DNA from: Paracoccus pantotrophus
GTDB taxonomy: Bacteria; Pseudomonadota; Alphaproteobacteria; Rhodobacterales; Rhodobacteraceae
NCBI RefSeq assembly: GCF_008824185.1
Contig: NZ_CP044425.1
Location: 372,001-436,000 of the forward strand
Length of the DNA stretch: 64,000 nucleotides
Direction: 5' to 3'
Shown here: in pieces, positions 46,371 to 54,679 of the stretch
How positions within the stretch are numbered: position 1 is the stretch's first letter
Layout: the number at the start of each line of letters is the position of its first letter
Made by a program: the position numbers and the translations under genes
Notes under the pieces: generated by a model
Databases searched by the model: none
Told to the model about the DNA's origin: nothing
Seen by the model: only the letters and a program-made list of their open reading frames with translations

Positions 46371-47116
46371 GCCTGCACCTCCTGGGGACGGGCGGGGGGA
46401 TGGGCCGCCTCGGCGCGGTTCAGCGCCTCTTCCTGCGCCGGGTTGGCGACCTCGACGATGCCGGAGACGAAGATGCCCGGCGTCACCACATGCTCGGGGT
46501 CGATGCCGCCCGGCGCGACCGCTTGCGTCACCTGCGCGACGGTGCGCGCCGCCGCCATCGCCATCAAGGGCGAGAAGTTCCGCGCCGCCATGCGATAGGT
46601 CAGGTTGCCGTAATGGTCGCCCAGCTCGGCCTTGATCAGCGCGAAATCGGCCTTGAGCCAGCGTTCCTGCACATAGGGACGGCCGTCGAACTCGGCGACC
46701 GGCTTGCCGCGGGCCAGGTCGGTGCCGTAGCTGGTCGGCGTGTAGAAGGCCGGGATGCCGGCCCCGCCGGCACGGATGCGTTCGGCCAGCGTGCCCTGCG
46801 GCACCAGTTCCAGCTCGATCTCTCCGGCCAGGTATTTCTCGGTAAAGACCCGCGGATCGGCCGAGCGCGGGAAGGAACAGACCATCTTGCGGACCATGCC
46901 CTGCTCGATCATCGCGGCGATGCCGACATGGCCGTTGCCGGCATTGTTGTTGATGACGGTCAAATCCTTGGGGCTGCCGGTGGCCAGGTAGCGGTCGATC
47001 AGCGCGTGGATCAGCTCGATCGGCGCGCCCGAGCCGCCGAAGCCGCCGATCATCACCGTGGCGCCGTCCGGGATGCCGGCGACGGCCTCGGCCAGGTTGG
47101 GGATGCGTTTGTCCAT
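46367..47116 (-). CDS. pcaI: 3-oxoadipate CoA-transferase, alpha subunit
   Basis: 249 residues. The CoA-binding glycine-rich block is MIGGFGGSGAPIEL, with later blocks VINNNAGNGHVGIAA and GYPTSYGTDLA-like sequence (TPTSYGTDLARGK). It pairs with PcaJ. It is the first gene of the pca unit, divergent from an IclR regulator with about 108 bp of promoter region between them. Confidence 0.92.
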   Translation of the reverse strand: MDKRIPNLAEAVAGIPDGATVMIGGFGGSGAPIELIHALIDRYLATGSPKDLTVINNNAGNGHVGIAAMIEQGMVRKMVCSFPRSADPRVFTEKYLAGEIELELVPQGTLAERIRAGGAGIPAFYTPTSYGTDLARGKPVAEFDGRPYVQERWLKADFALIKAELGDHYGNLTYRMAARNFSPLMAMAAARTVAQVTQAVAPGGIDPEHVVTPGIFVSGIVEVANPAQEEALNRAEAAHPPARPQEVQA

Positions 47117-47224
47117 GACCTCCTCCTGCGGGTTCCGGGGATGTCATGCGCGCATGGCCGCCGCGAGGCCAGAGATTTCGTGCGGATGTTGACATTTGTT
47201 CAAACTGCGTAAAAACCTGTGCGC

Positions 47225-47983
47225 ATGGTGAACAAGACCGATTTCATCGCCTCGCTGGCCAAGGGTCTGGGCGTGATCGAGGCGTTCCGGGCGGAACGGC
47301 CGCGGCTTTCCATCGCCGAGGTGGCCGAGGCGACGGGGCTGGACCGGGCGACGGCTAGGCGCTGCCTGCTGACCCTGCACGAGCTGGGCTATGCCGATTA
47401 CGACGGCAAGTTCTTTACCCTGACGCCGCGCATCCTGCGGCTGGGCATGGGGGCCCTGGCGGCGATGCCGCTGGCGCAGCTGGTGCAGCCCTGGCTGGAC
47501 CAGCTGTCCGAGCAGATCGGGCAATCCACCTCGGTCTCGATCCTCGATGATACCGAGATCGTCTATCTGGCGCGGGCGGCGCAAAGGCGGGTGATGTCCA
47601 TCGGGCTGATGCCGGGCTCGCGGCTGCCGGCGCATTGCACCTCGATGGGCCGGGTGCTGCTGGCCGCCCTGCCCGAGCCCGAGGCGCGCGCCATCGTCGA
47701 GCGCTCGGACCTGACGCCGCGCACCCGCCACAGCCTGACCGCGCCGGACGAGATCATGGCGCGCATCGCCCGAGCCCGCGACGACGGCCATGCGGTGATC
47801 GACCAGGAGGTCGAGCTGGGCCTGCGCTCGCTTGCCGTGCCGCTGTTGAACGCGCATGGCCGGGTGGTGGCGGCGCTGAATACCGGGGTGGCGGCGGTGC
47901 AATCCTCGGCCGAGGAACTGGTCGCACTCTACCTGCCGGCGCTGCTCCGGGTGCAGGAGGGGCTGCGCCGGGTGCTGCGCTAG
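47225..47983 (+). CDS. IclR-family regulator of the pca operon
   Basis: 252 residues. The winged HTH is LSIAEVAEATGLDRATARRC; the effector domain starts near residue 80 with the usual GSRLPAHCTSMGRVLLAALP. It resembles PcaR/PcaU/PobR-type IclR proteins that respond to protocatechuate or 3-oxoadipate. It is divergent from pcaI, so autoregulation and control of pcaIJF are likely. ATG 47225 is preferred; a GTG two codons earlier is in frame. The 3' end overlaps the convergent TetR gene by 4 bp. Confidence 0.9.
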   Translation: MVNKTDFIASLAKGLGVIEAFRAERPRLSIAEVAEATGLDRATARRCLLTLHELGYADYDGKFFTLTPRILRLGMGALAAMPLAQLVQPWLDQLSEQIGQSTSVSILDDTEIVYLARAAQRRVMSIGLMPGSRLPAHCTSMGRVLLAALPEPEARAIVERSDLTPRTRHSLTAPDEIMARIARARDDGHAVIDQEVELGLRSLAVPLLNAHGRVVAALNTGVAAVQSSAEELVALYLPALLRVQEGLRRVLR

Positions 47984-48618
47984 CGGCCGGGCAGCGGCGG
48001 GCGCGGCCGGCCTGCCAGTTCGGTGGCGCTGGCCAGGTCCAGACCGGCCATGCAGAGCAGGCGGGCCACGATCCGCTCGCTTTCCGCGGGGGAAAGCTGG
48101 CCTTCGGTGATCGCCAGGCTGGCGCCGATCAGCGCGTGGCAGGTCAGCCGCCAGGTCAACTCGGCGTCCTCGGCCCGAAAGCGGCCGGCCGCCGAGGCCT
48201 GGCGCAGGTCGCGGATCGCAAAGGGGCCCATCATGCGGAACAGCGCATCTGCGATCACCTCGGAACGGCGCAGCATCTGCCGCCAGCGCGGATCGCCGGT
48301 CGCAGCGTCCAGCACGGTGCGGATGCCGAAGGCATAGACCTGCGCCGGATCCTCGAACCGGTCGGTGACGGCCTGGATGCTGACCCCCAGGTCATGCATC
48401 AGCCCCTCGAGTACGGCGATGGCCAGTTCGTCCTTGGATCTGAAGTAATTGTAGATCGTCCCCGCCCCGACATCAGCGCGTTCGGCGATCTCCAGCATGG
48501 TGGCGGCCTCGGTGCCCTTCTCGGTCATGATCTCGCGCGCCGCCTTGATCAGCGCCGCCCGGTTGCGCCGCTGGCGCCGCGCCACGCGGCCCTCGCCCTG
48601 GATCCCTGCCTCGGCCAT
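47980..48618 (-). CDS. TetR-family transcriptional regulator
   Basis: 212 residues. The N-terminal HTH spans about 20-65 (MLEIAERADVGAGTIYNYFR) and the rest is a ligand-binding helical domain. It is divergent from the MhpA-like hydroxylase gene across a 275-bp region and may control it. An inverted repeat ATTCG-GAAA-CGAAT at 48648-48661, 30 bp before its start, is a candidate operator. It is also the only TetR in the window that could bind the paa-type palindromes, but nothing links it to them. Confidence 0.85.
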   Translation of the reverse strand: MAEAGIQGEGRVARRQRRNRAALIKAAREIMTEKGTEAATMLEIAERADVGAGTIYNYFRSKDELAIAVLEGLMHDLGVSIQAVTDRFEDPAQVYAFGIRTVLDAATGDPRWRQMLRRSEVIADALFRMMGPFAIRDLRQASAAGRFRAEDAELTWRLTCHALIGASLAITEGQLSPAESERIVARLLCMAGLDLASATELAGRPRPPLPGR

Positions 48619-48647
48619 GCCCTGCTCCGTATTCGAACCCGAACCAT

Positions 48648-48661
48648 ATTCGGAAACGAAT
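48648..48661. promoter_or_regulatory. Inverted repeat near the TetR start
   Basis: ATTCGGAAACGAAT, arms of five bases around GAAA, lies 30 bp before the TetR gene in the region shared with the MhpA-like gene. TetR genes commonly carry such self-regulatory operators. A second ATTCG half-site occurs at 48631. Confidence 0.4.
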
Positions 48662-48769
48662 CGGATCTCAAGCCGAGGGGCGGCTCGCCCCGCCGGCGCG
48701 ACAAGAAGCCGCGGGCGGTGGGAGAGTTTTTAGCGTCCAGTCAATGCGTTGCAAGCTTCCGGCCGATAT

Positions 48770-48797
48770 GAATTATAATCAAAGTTGACGATAATTC
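48770..48797. promoter_or_regulatory. Inverted repeat before the MhpA-like gene
   Basis: GAATTAT (48770-48776) and ATAATTC (48791-48797) are perfect 7-bp arms 14 bp apart, overlapping a TTGACG -35-like box at 48785-48790. It is about 100 bp before the hydroxylase start. It looks like a regulator site or promoter element; the protein is unknown. Confidence 0.45.
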
Positions 48798-48893
48798 ATT
48801 TTTAGAACAAATTCACCGCCGACCGATCCACCCGCATGGGAGCGCGGGCGATCGGGCCGGAACCCCCGGCAATCGTTTCAGGGAGGAGCAAGC

Positions 48894-50534
48894 ATGACCC
48901 CATCAACCCAAGCCATCGACACCGATGTCGCCATCGTCGGCGCCGGTCCGGTCGGGACGCTGCTGGCGATCCTGCTGGGCCAGCGCGGCAAGCGCGTCAC
49001 GCTGATCGAGCGTTGGAGCACGCATTACGACCTGCCGCGCGCCGTGACCTTCGACCACGAGATCGCGCGCATCCTGGCCACGCTGGGCATCGACGCCGAA
49101 TCCGACCCGTCGATCAACCATCACGACGAGCTTTACTACTGGCGCAACGCCAGGGGCGAGAACCTGCAGATCGTGGATTGGCAGAGCCAGTCGGCCAGCG
49201 GCTGGCGCGTGCGCTACTGGTTCAACCAGCCGCTGCTGGAAAAGCGCCTGCTGAAGATCGCGGCCGGCATGCCGGAAATCACCGTGATGCGCGGCTGGAA
49301 CGCCGTCGCGCTGGACCAGGAGGCCGAGGGCGTCACCCTGGCGCTGCAACGGAACCCCGAGGAGGTCGGCCCGGATGGCGAGCGCCGGACGATCCGGGCG
49401 AAATTCGTCGTCGGCACCGACGGCGCCAACAGCTTCGTGCGCCATGCGCTTGGCATCGAGAACGAGGACAAGGGCTATTTCTTCGACTGGCTGATCCTCG
49501 ACATGCTGCCGAAATTCGACTATTGCGCCGCGCACCCGGATGAGCCGGCGCAATGGCAGCTTTGCGACCCCAGCCGCCCGACCACCATCGTCCCCGGCGG
49601 GCCGGCACCGCTGCCCGGCCAGCCCGACCGCCGCCGCTGGGAGTTCATGGTCCTGCCCGGCGAATCGGCGGCCGAGATGCAGACCCCGGAAAAGGCGTGG
49701 GAATTGCTGCAGCCCTGGGGCCTGACCCCCGAGAATGCCGCGCTGGAGCGCGCCGCCGTCTATCGCTTCCAGGCCCGCTGGGCGAAGCAATGGCACAAGG
49801 GCCGCTGCCTGATCGGCGGCGACGCCGCGCATCTGATGCCGCCCTTTGCCGGCGAGGGCATGTGCGCCGGCATCCGCGACGCGGTGGCGATGGCCTGGCG
49901 GCTGGACCTGATCCTCGAGGGCAAGGCAGGGCTCGGCCTGCTCGACAGCTATACCAGCGAGCGCAAGGATCATGCCTGCCACTACATCGACTTCAGCCGG
50001 GAACTGGGCCGCATCATCTGCATCGCCGACGCGGCCGAGGCCGCGGTGCGCGACACCCGCATGATCGCCGAGCTTCAGGCCCGCGGCCAACGGCCGGTGC
50101 CGACCGACATCTGCCATCTCGGCCCCGGCGCCTGGTGCCCGGCCAGCGCCCATGCCGGCGAGCTGTCGGTGCAGGGCGTGGTCGAGCACAAGGGCCGGCG
50201 CGACCGCTTCGACCAGGCCGTGGGCCGGGGCTGGGTGGTGATCGGCCACGAGGCCGATCCGCTGGCGGCGCTGACGCCGAGGCAGCGGGCGCAGCTTGAC
50301 CTGCTCGAGGGGTTCGGCGTGCAGCTCTGCGCCCCCGGCGGCGGCTGCGCCGTGATCGACACCGAGGGCACCTACAGGCGCTGGTTCGACGAGATCGACG
50401 CGAAATTTGTGCTGATCCGGCCGGATTTCTATGTTGCGGCCACAGCAAACAGCCCCGAGGTCTTCCAGCAGCGCGTCGATGCGGTGATGCGCACGCTGGA
50501 CCTGGCCGACAGCCCGGCGCTGGCGGCGGAGTAA
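48894..50534 (+). CDS. MhpA-like FAD-dependent aromatic hydroxylase
   Basis: 546 residues, class A flavoprotein related to 3-(3-hydroxyphenyl)propionate hydroxylase. FAD fingerprint IVGAGPVGTLLAILL, GTDGANSFVRHALGIE and GDAAHLMPPFAGEGMCAGIR (GD motif) are present. A C-terminal domain follows from about 400. SD GGGAGGAG precedes the ATG. The extradiol dioxygenase and hydrolase that normally follow MhpA are absent, so the substrate may instead feed into the neighbouring ketoadipate or TRAP-linked genes. Hairpins at 50535-50553 and 50704-50726 lie after the stop. Confidence 0.85.
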   Translation: MTPSTQAIDTDVAIVGAGPVGTLLAILLGQRGKRVTLIERWSTHYDLPRAVTFDHEIARILATLGIDAESDPSINHHDELYYWRNARGENLQIVDWQSQSASGWRVRYWFNQPLLEKRLLKIAAGMPEITVMRGWNAVALDQEAEGVTLALQRNPEEVGPDGERRTIRAKFVVGTDGANSFVRHALGIENEDKGYFFDWLILDMLPKFDYCAAHPDEPAQWQLCDPSRPTTIVPGGPAPLPGQPDRRRWEFMVLPGESAAEMQTPEKAWELLQPWGLTPENAALERAAVYRFQARWAKQWHKGRCLIGGDAAHLMPPFAGEGMCAGIRDAVAMAWRLDLILEGKAGLGLLDSYTSERKDHACHYIDFSRELGRIICIADAAEAAVRDTRMIAELQARGQRPVPTDICHLGPGAWCPASAHAGELSVQGVVEHKGRRDRFDQAVGRGWVVIGHEADPLAALTPRQRAQLDLLEGFGVQLCAPGGGCAVIDTEGTYRRWFDEIDAKFVLIRPDFYVAATANSPEVFQQRVDAVMRTLDLADSPALAAE

Positions 50535-50553
50535 GGGACCGCCCTCTGGTCCC
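50535..50553 (+). terminator. Short hairpin just after the MhpA-like gene
   Basis: GGGACC and GGTCCC pair around a 7-nt loop, starting 1 bp after the stop. No T-run follows. It may be a weak terminator or an mRNA end stabiliser. Confidence 0.4.
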
Positions 50554-50703
50554 GGTGCCGTCCGCCCCGCCCGGATCCTGTCCGGGGTGGGCCGGGCAGG
50601 CGGGGCCTGTTCGCTGCCTTCCTGCGCATCGACGGCCAGCCCATCATCCGATGACGCGCCGCGCAAGGCGGATTCGAGCCGAGTCGCAAGCCCTGACAGA
50701 AAC

Positions 50704-50726
50704 GGCCGCGCCAAGCCGGCGCGGCC
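50704..50726 (+). terminator. Strong GC hairpin terminator before the TRAP operon
   Basis: A perfect 9-bp stem (GGCCGCGCC with GGCGCGGCC, loop AAGCC) followed by CTTGTCATTTT. It separates the hydroxylase unit from the TRAP operon. Confidence 0.6.
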
Positions 50727-50780
50727 CTTGTCATTTTCGCTGCCCGAGCGGAGATTTGTTCCATGATGTAGAATGGCATA

Positions 50781-50882
50781 TTTGCAAAGGATCGCCAAAT
50801 ACCGCCAAAATCGCGGCAACTGGCAATTTTCACTTGCACTTTGTCAAGAATCGCCCAGAAATTCCCAAAAACGCGGCAGCTG
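50781..50882. repeat. Imperfect direct repeat (about 42 bp, period about 59 bp) upstream of the TRAP operon
   Basis: Copy 1 (50781-50822) and copy 2 (50840-50882) share TTTG..AAG-ATCGCC, then CCAAAA and CGCGGCA.CTG in the same order, with one base of length difference. They lie 60-160 bp before the permease start in AT-richer DNA. The spacing, close to six helical turns, suits paired regulator sites and DNA looping, possibly for the IclR regulator encoded in the operon. Confidence 0.5.
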
Positions 50883-50943
50883 TAATGTCCATATCATGGA
50901 TCATCAGCAGGGAGGGGAGGCCCGCCGCCATGGGAGGGATGCG

Positions 50944-52821
50944 ATGCAACTGACCGACACCCCGCCCGAGGGCGAGCTGGCCCTGGGCGGCATCGAGGCA
51001 CTGGCCGAGCCCAAGCGCGCCGAGTTCTGGATGCGCCCGGTCGAGATCGCCGCCGCTGGCCTTCTGGTGGTGATGATCGTCACCGTGCTGGCCAACGTGT
51101 TCTTCCGCTATGTGCTGACCAAGCCCTTGATCTGGGGCGACGAGGTCGCGTCCATCAGCTTCATCTGGATGGCGATGCTGGGCGCGGCGCTGGCGGTGGA
51201 CCGGCACGAGCATATGCGCCTGACCGTGTTTTTGCCGCTGCTGCCCGAGCGGCTGGCGCGGGTGGCCGAGGTGGCGGGTCAGGTGCTGGTCTGCGTATTG
51301 CTGCTGCGGCTCTTGCCGGTCGCGGTGGAATATGCCTATGAGGAAAGCTTTGTCAGGTCGCCGGCGCTGGGACTGCCGATGTCCTGGCGCGCCTCGGCCC
51401 TGCCGGCCGGGATCGGGCTGATGGCGGTGCTGGCGGTGCTTTCGGTCCTGCGCTCGCGCGAATGGCGCATCATCGCCGCGACCCTGGCCATTACGGCACT
51501 GGCAGTGGCGCTGATGTGGTTCGCGCGGCCGGCGCTTCTGTCCATCGGCAACTGGAACCTGCCGATCTGGCTGGGCCTGCTGGTCGCGGTGCTGCTGTGC
51601 ATCGGCGTGCCCATCGCCTTCTGCTTCGCGCTGGGGACGCTGGCCTATCTGACCTTCGCCAGCCACGCGCCGATCTTCGTGATGATGGGCCGCATCGACG
51701 AGGGCATGTCCTCGCTGATCCTGCTGTCGGTGCCGGTCTTCGTGCTGCTGGGCTGCATCCTCGACGCCACCGGCATGGGCAAGGCCATCGTCAATTTCCT
51801 CGCCTCGCTTCTGGGCCACGTCAAGGCGGGGATGAGCTATGTGCTGCTGGGCTCGATGTTCCTGGTCTCGGGGATTTCCGGCTCGAAGGTGTCGGACATG
51901 GCGACGGTGGCGCCTGCGCTTTTCCCGGAAATGCGCCGTCGCGGCCATTCCGCGCCCGAGATGACGGCGCTGCTCGCGACCGGCGCGGCCATGGCCGATA
52001 CGGTGCCGCCCTCGATCGTGCTGATCGTGCTGGGCTCGGTCGCGGGCGTGTCCATCGCCGGGCTGTTCACCTCGGGCTTCGTCATCGCCATGGTGCTGCT
52101 GGTCGTGCTGGCGGTGCTGGCACGCTGGAAGGCGCGGGCCGAGGACATGTCGGGCGTACGCGCCGCCACCCTGCCGCTGATCGGCCGGACCGCGCTGATC
52201 GCGGCGCCGGCGCTGGTCCTGCCCTTCATGATCCGCAGCCTGGTCGGCGGCGGCGTCGCCACGGCGACCGAGGTTTCGACCATCGCCGTGGTCTATGCCT
52301 TCGTCATCGGCGTCGTGCTCTATGGCGGCATCCCGCTGCGCAAGCTGGGCACCATGCTGGTCGAGACCGCGGCCATGTCGGGCGCGATCCTGCTGATCCT
52401 GGGCGCGGCATCCGCAATGGCCTGGGCGCTAACGCAATCGGGCTTCGCCCGCGACCTGATGGCCGTCGTCACCGGCCTGCCGGGCGGCTGGGTGGTGTTC
52501 ATGCTGGCCTCGATCCTGATCTTCCTGATCCTGGGCTGCGTATTGGAGGGGCTGCCGGCCATCGTGCTTCTGGCGCCGATCATGTTCCCCATCGCCCGCG
52601 GCCTGGGCATCCACGACATCCATTACGCCATGGTCATCGTCACGGCGATGAACATCGGCCTGATGGCCCCGCCCATCGGCATCGGCTTCTACATCGCCTG
52701 CAAGATCGCCAACGTGCCCGCCGACCAGGTCATGCGCCGGATCTGGCCCTATCTGGCGGCGCTGCTGGTCGGCCTGCTGGCCATCGCCGCCGTGCCCTGG
52801 TTCTCGACCGCCTTGCTTTGA
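50944..52821 (+). CDS. Fused TRAP transporter permease (DctQ-DctM)
   Basis: 625 residues. The small DctQ-like subunit (about residues 30-205, four helices, with LIWGDEVASISFIWMAMLGA) is fused to the large DctM-like subunit (about 210-625, some twelve helices, with DATGMGKAIVNF and ISGSKVSDMATVAPAL). These sodium-driven importers take up organic acids. ATG 50944 follows GGGAGGG; earlier in-frame Mets run through the repeats and are unlikely. The gene begins an operon with the solute receptor, an IclR regulator and acyl-CoA metabolism genes. Confidence 0.87.
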   Translation: MQLTDTPPEGELALGGIEALAEPKRAEFWMRPVEIAAAGLLVVMIVTVLANVFFRYVLTKPLIWGDEVASISFIWMAMLGAALAVDRHEHMRLTVFLPLLPERLARVAEVAGQVLVCVLLLRLLPVAVEYAYEESFVRSPALGLPMSWRASALPAGIGLMAVLAVLSVLRSREWRIIAATLAITALAVALMWFARPALLSIGNWNLPIWLGLLVAVLLCIGVPIAFCFALGTLAYLTFASHAPIFVMMGRIDEGMSSLILLSVPVFVLLGCILDATGMGKAIVNFLASLLGHVKAGMSYVLLGSMFLVSGISGSKVSDMATVAPALFPEMRRRGHSAPEMTALLATGAAMADTVPPSIVLIVLGSVAGVSIAGLFTSGFVIAMVLLVVLAVLARWKARAEDMSGVRAATLPLIGRTALIAAPALVLPFMIRSLVGGGVATATEVSTIAVVYAFVIGVVLYGGIPLRKLGTMLVETAAMSGAILLILGAASAMAWALTQSGFARDLMAVVTGLPGGWVVFMLASILIFLILGCVLEGLPAIVLLAPIMFPIARGLGIHDIHYAMVIVTAMNIGLMAPPIGIGFYIACKIANVPADQVMRRIWPYLAALLVGLLAIAAVPWFSTALL

Positions 52822-52850
52822 CGTCAACAACCCTCGGGGAGGAGGAAACC

Positions 52851-53867
52851 ATGACCATCACCCGCCGCAGCGTCCTGATGGGTGCCGCCGCAGGGGCGCT
52901 TGCCGCGCCCTTCATCCGGCCGGGCGCCGCCCGCGCCGCCGAGTTCAGCTACAAGATCGCGAACAACCAGCCGCTCGAGCATCCCAGCAACGTGCGGCTG
53001 GCCGAGGCGGTCAAGGCGATCCTGGAGGAAACCTCGGGCGCGGTGGATATCCAGATCTTCCCCTCGAACCAGCTGGGCGCCGATACCGACGTGCTGGGCC
53101 AGCTGCGCTCGGGCGGGGTCGAGTTCTTCCAGCTTTCGCCGGTGATCCTGTCCACGCTGGTGCCGAACGCCTCGATCAACGGCGTGGGCTTCGCCTTCCC
53201 CGACTACGACACGGTGTGGAAGGCGATGGACGGCGAGCTGGGCGCCTATGCCCGCGGCCAGATCGAGAATGCCGGCCTGGTGGTGATGGACAAGATCTGG
53301 GACAATGGCTTTCGCCAGACCACCACCTCGACCAAGCCGATCCAGACGCCCGAGGATCTGCAGGGCTTCAAGATCCGCGTGCCGGTCAGCCCGCTCTGGA
53401 CCTCGCTGTTCTCGGCCTTCGGCGCCGCGCCCGCCTCGATCAACTTCGCCGAGGTCTATACCGCGCTGCAGACCGGCATCGTGGACGGGCAGGAAAACCC
53501 GCTGGCGATCATGAAGGTCGCCAAGCTGTGGGAGGTGCAGAAATACCTGTCCATGACCAACCACATGTGGGACGGGTTCTGGCTCTTGGGCAACCGCCGC
53601 GCCTGGGGCGCCCTGCCCGAGGACGCGCAGCAGGCCATCGCCAAGCATTTCAACGCCGGCGCGGAACGCCAGCGCGAGGATGTGATGGCGCTGAACGCCA
53701 CCCTGCGCGGCGATCTGGAAAGCCACGGCTTCGTCTTCAACGACGTGGATCCGCAGCCCTTCGAGGGCAAGCTGCGCGAGGCGGGCTTCTATGCCGAGTG
53801 GAAAAAGACCTATGGCGACGAGGCATGGGAGATCCTGGAAGCCGCCATCGGCCGGAAGCTGGCCTGA
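52851..53867 (+). CDS. TRAP transporter solute-binding protein (DctP)
   Basis: 338 residues. A Tat-like signal (TRRSVLMGAAAGALAAP, cleavage after ARA near 27) exports it. The DctP fold is evident from FQLSPVILSTLVPNASI, the conserved-Arg region LQGFKIRVPVSPLWTSLF, and the ligand-binding TALQTGIVDGQENPLA. SD GGAGGAGG is 7 bp before the ATG. The stop overlaps the IclR start (TGATG). The conserved Arg suggests a carboxylate ligand, likely an aromatic or alicyclic acid given the ligase and thiolase genes downstream. Confidence 0.9.
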   Translation: MTITRRSVLMGAAAGALAAPFIRPGAARAAEFSYKIANNQPLEHPSNVRLAEAVKAILEETSGAVDIQIFPSNQLGADTDVLGQLRSGGVEFFQLSPVILSTLVPNASINGVGFAFPDYDTVWKAMDGELGAYARGQIENAGLVVMDKIWDNGFRQTTTSTKPIQTPEDLQGFKIRVPVSPLWTSLFSAFGAAPASINFAEVYTALQTGIVDGQENPLAIMKVAKLWEVQKYLSMTNHMWDGFWLLGNRRAWGALPEDAQQAIAKHFNAGAERQREDVMALNATLRGDLESHGFVFNDVDPQPFEGKLREAGFYAEWKKTYGDEAWEILEAAIGRKLA

Positions 53868-54679
53868 TGACGGACGCGCCCGCCCCCGAAACGACCGGCG
53901 GCGCGCAGGCGGTGGCGCGGGCGCTGTCGCTGCTGTCGCTGGTCGGCAGGGGCGGCGATGCGGGGCTGGCGCTGGGGCAGCTGGCCGCCGCCTCGGGGCT
54001 GGCAAGGCCCACGGTGCGGCGGCTGCTCTTGGCGCTGGCCGCGGCGCGCATGGTCGAGCAGGACCGCCAAACCCGGCGCTATCACCTGGGCCCCGAGGCC
54101 TATCTGCTGGGCAGCTTCGCCGCCGAGCGCCACGGCATCTTGCATCACGCCCGCGACCCGATGCTGCGGCTGGCGCGCGAGACCGGCGACACCCTGCTTT
54201 TGACCGTGCCGCAGGGCGACCATACCCTGTGCCTGGAACGGATCGAGGGCGATTTCCCGATCCGCACCCATGCGTTGATGCGCGGCGACCGCAAGCCCGC
54301 GGGCGTCGGCGCGGGCGCCTTGGCGATCCTCGCCGCCCTGCCGGTGGCCGAGGGCGACGCGCTGCTGCGCCGCGTGGCGCCCCTGGCCGAGGCGCTGGCC
54401 CCCGGCCTTGCCGCCGCGCTGGCCGAGGATCTGGCAGGGGCACGCGCGGCCGGGCACGCGCTGAACCCCGGCCGGGTGGTGCCGGGATCCTGGGGCCTGG
54501 GGGTGGCGATCCTGTGGCCCGACGGGCGGCCGGCCGGCGCGCTTTCCATCGCCGCCATCGAGAACCGCATGGGCGCGGCGCGGCAGGCCGAACTGGCCGC
54601 CCTGCTGCATCGCGAGGCGCGGCGGGTCGAAGCCCGCCTGGCCGCGCTGGACACGCAACCGAAAAGGAACATCGCATGA
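53867..54679 (+). CDS. IclR-family transcriptional regulator
   Basis: 270 residues. HTH in ALGQLAAASGLARPTVRRLL and the effector domain with GDRKPAGVGAGALAILAALP. It is embedded between the TRAP receptor and a thiolase, with TGATG and ATGA overlaps, so it is produced with the genes it probably controls. This differs from the more usual divergent arrangement. Its operator is not known; the direct repeats at 50781-50882 are a candidate. Confidence 0.88.
   Translation: MTDAPAPETTGGAQAVARALSLLSLVGRGGDAGLALGQLAAASGLARPTVRRLLLALAAARMVEQDRQTRRYHLGPEAYLLGSFAAERHGILHHARDPMLRLARETGDTLLLTVPQGDHTLCLERIEGDFPIRTHALMRGDRKPAGVGAGALAILAALPVAEGDALLRRVAPLAEALAPGLAAALAEDLAGARAAGHALNPGRVVPGSWGLGVAILWPDGRPAGALSIAAIENRMGAARQAELAALLHREARRVEARLAALDTQPKRNIA

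Noticed and set aside
47219..47236. Possible IclR-type palindrome TGTGCGCATGGTGAACA at the regulator start
   Set aside because: Only weak dyad symmetry and it overlaps the start codon; too little support to call an operator.
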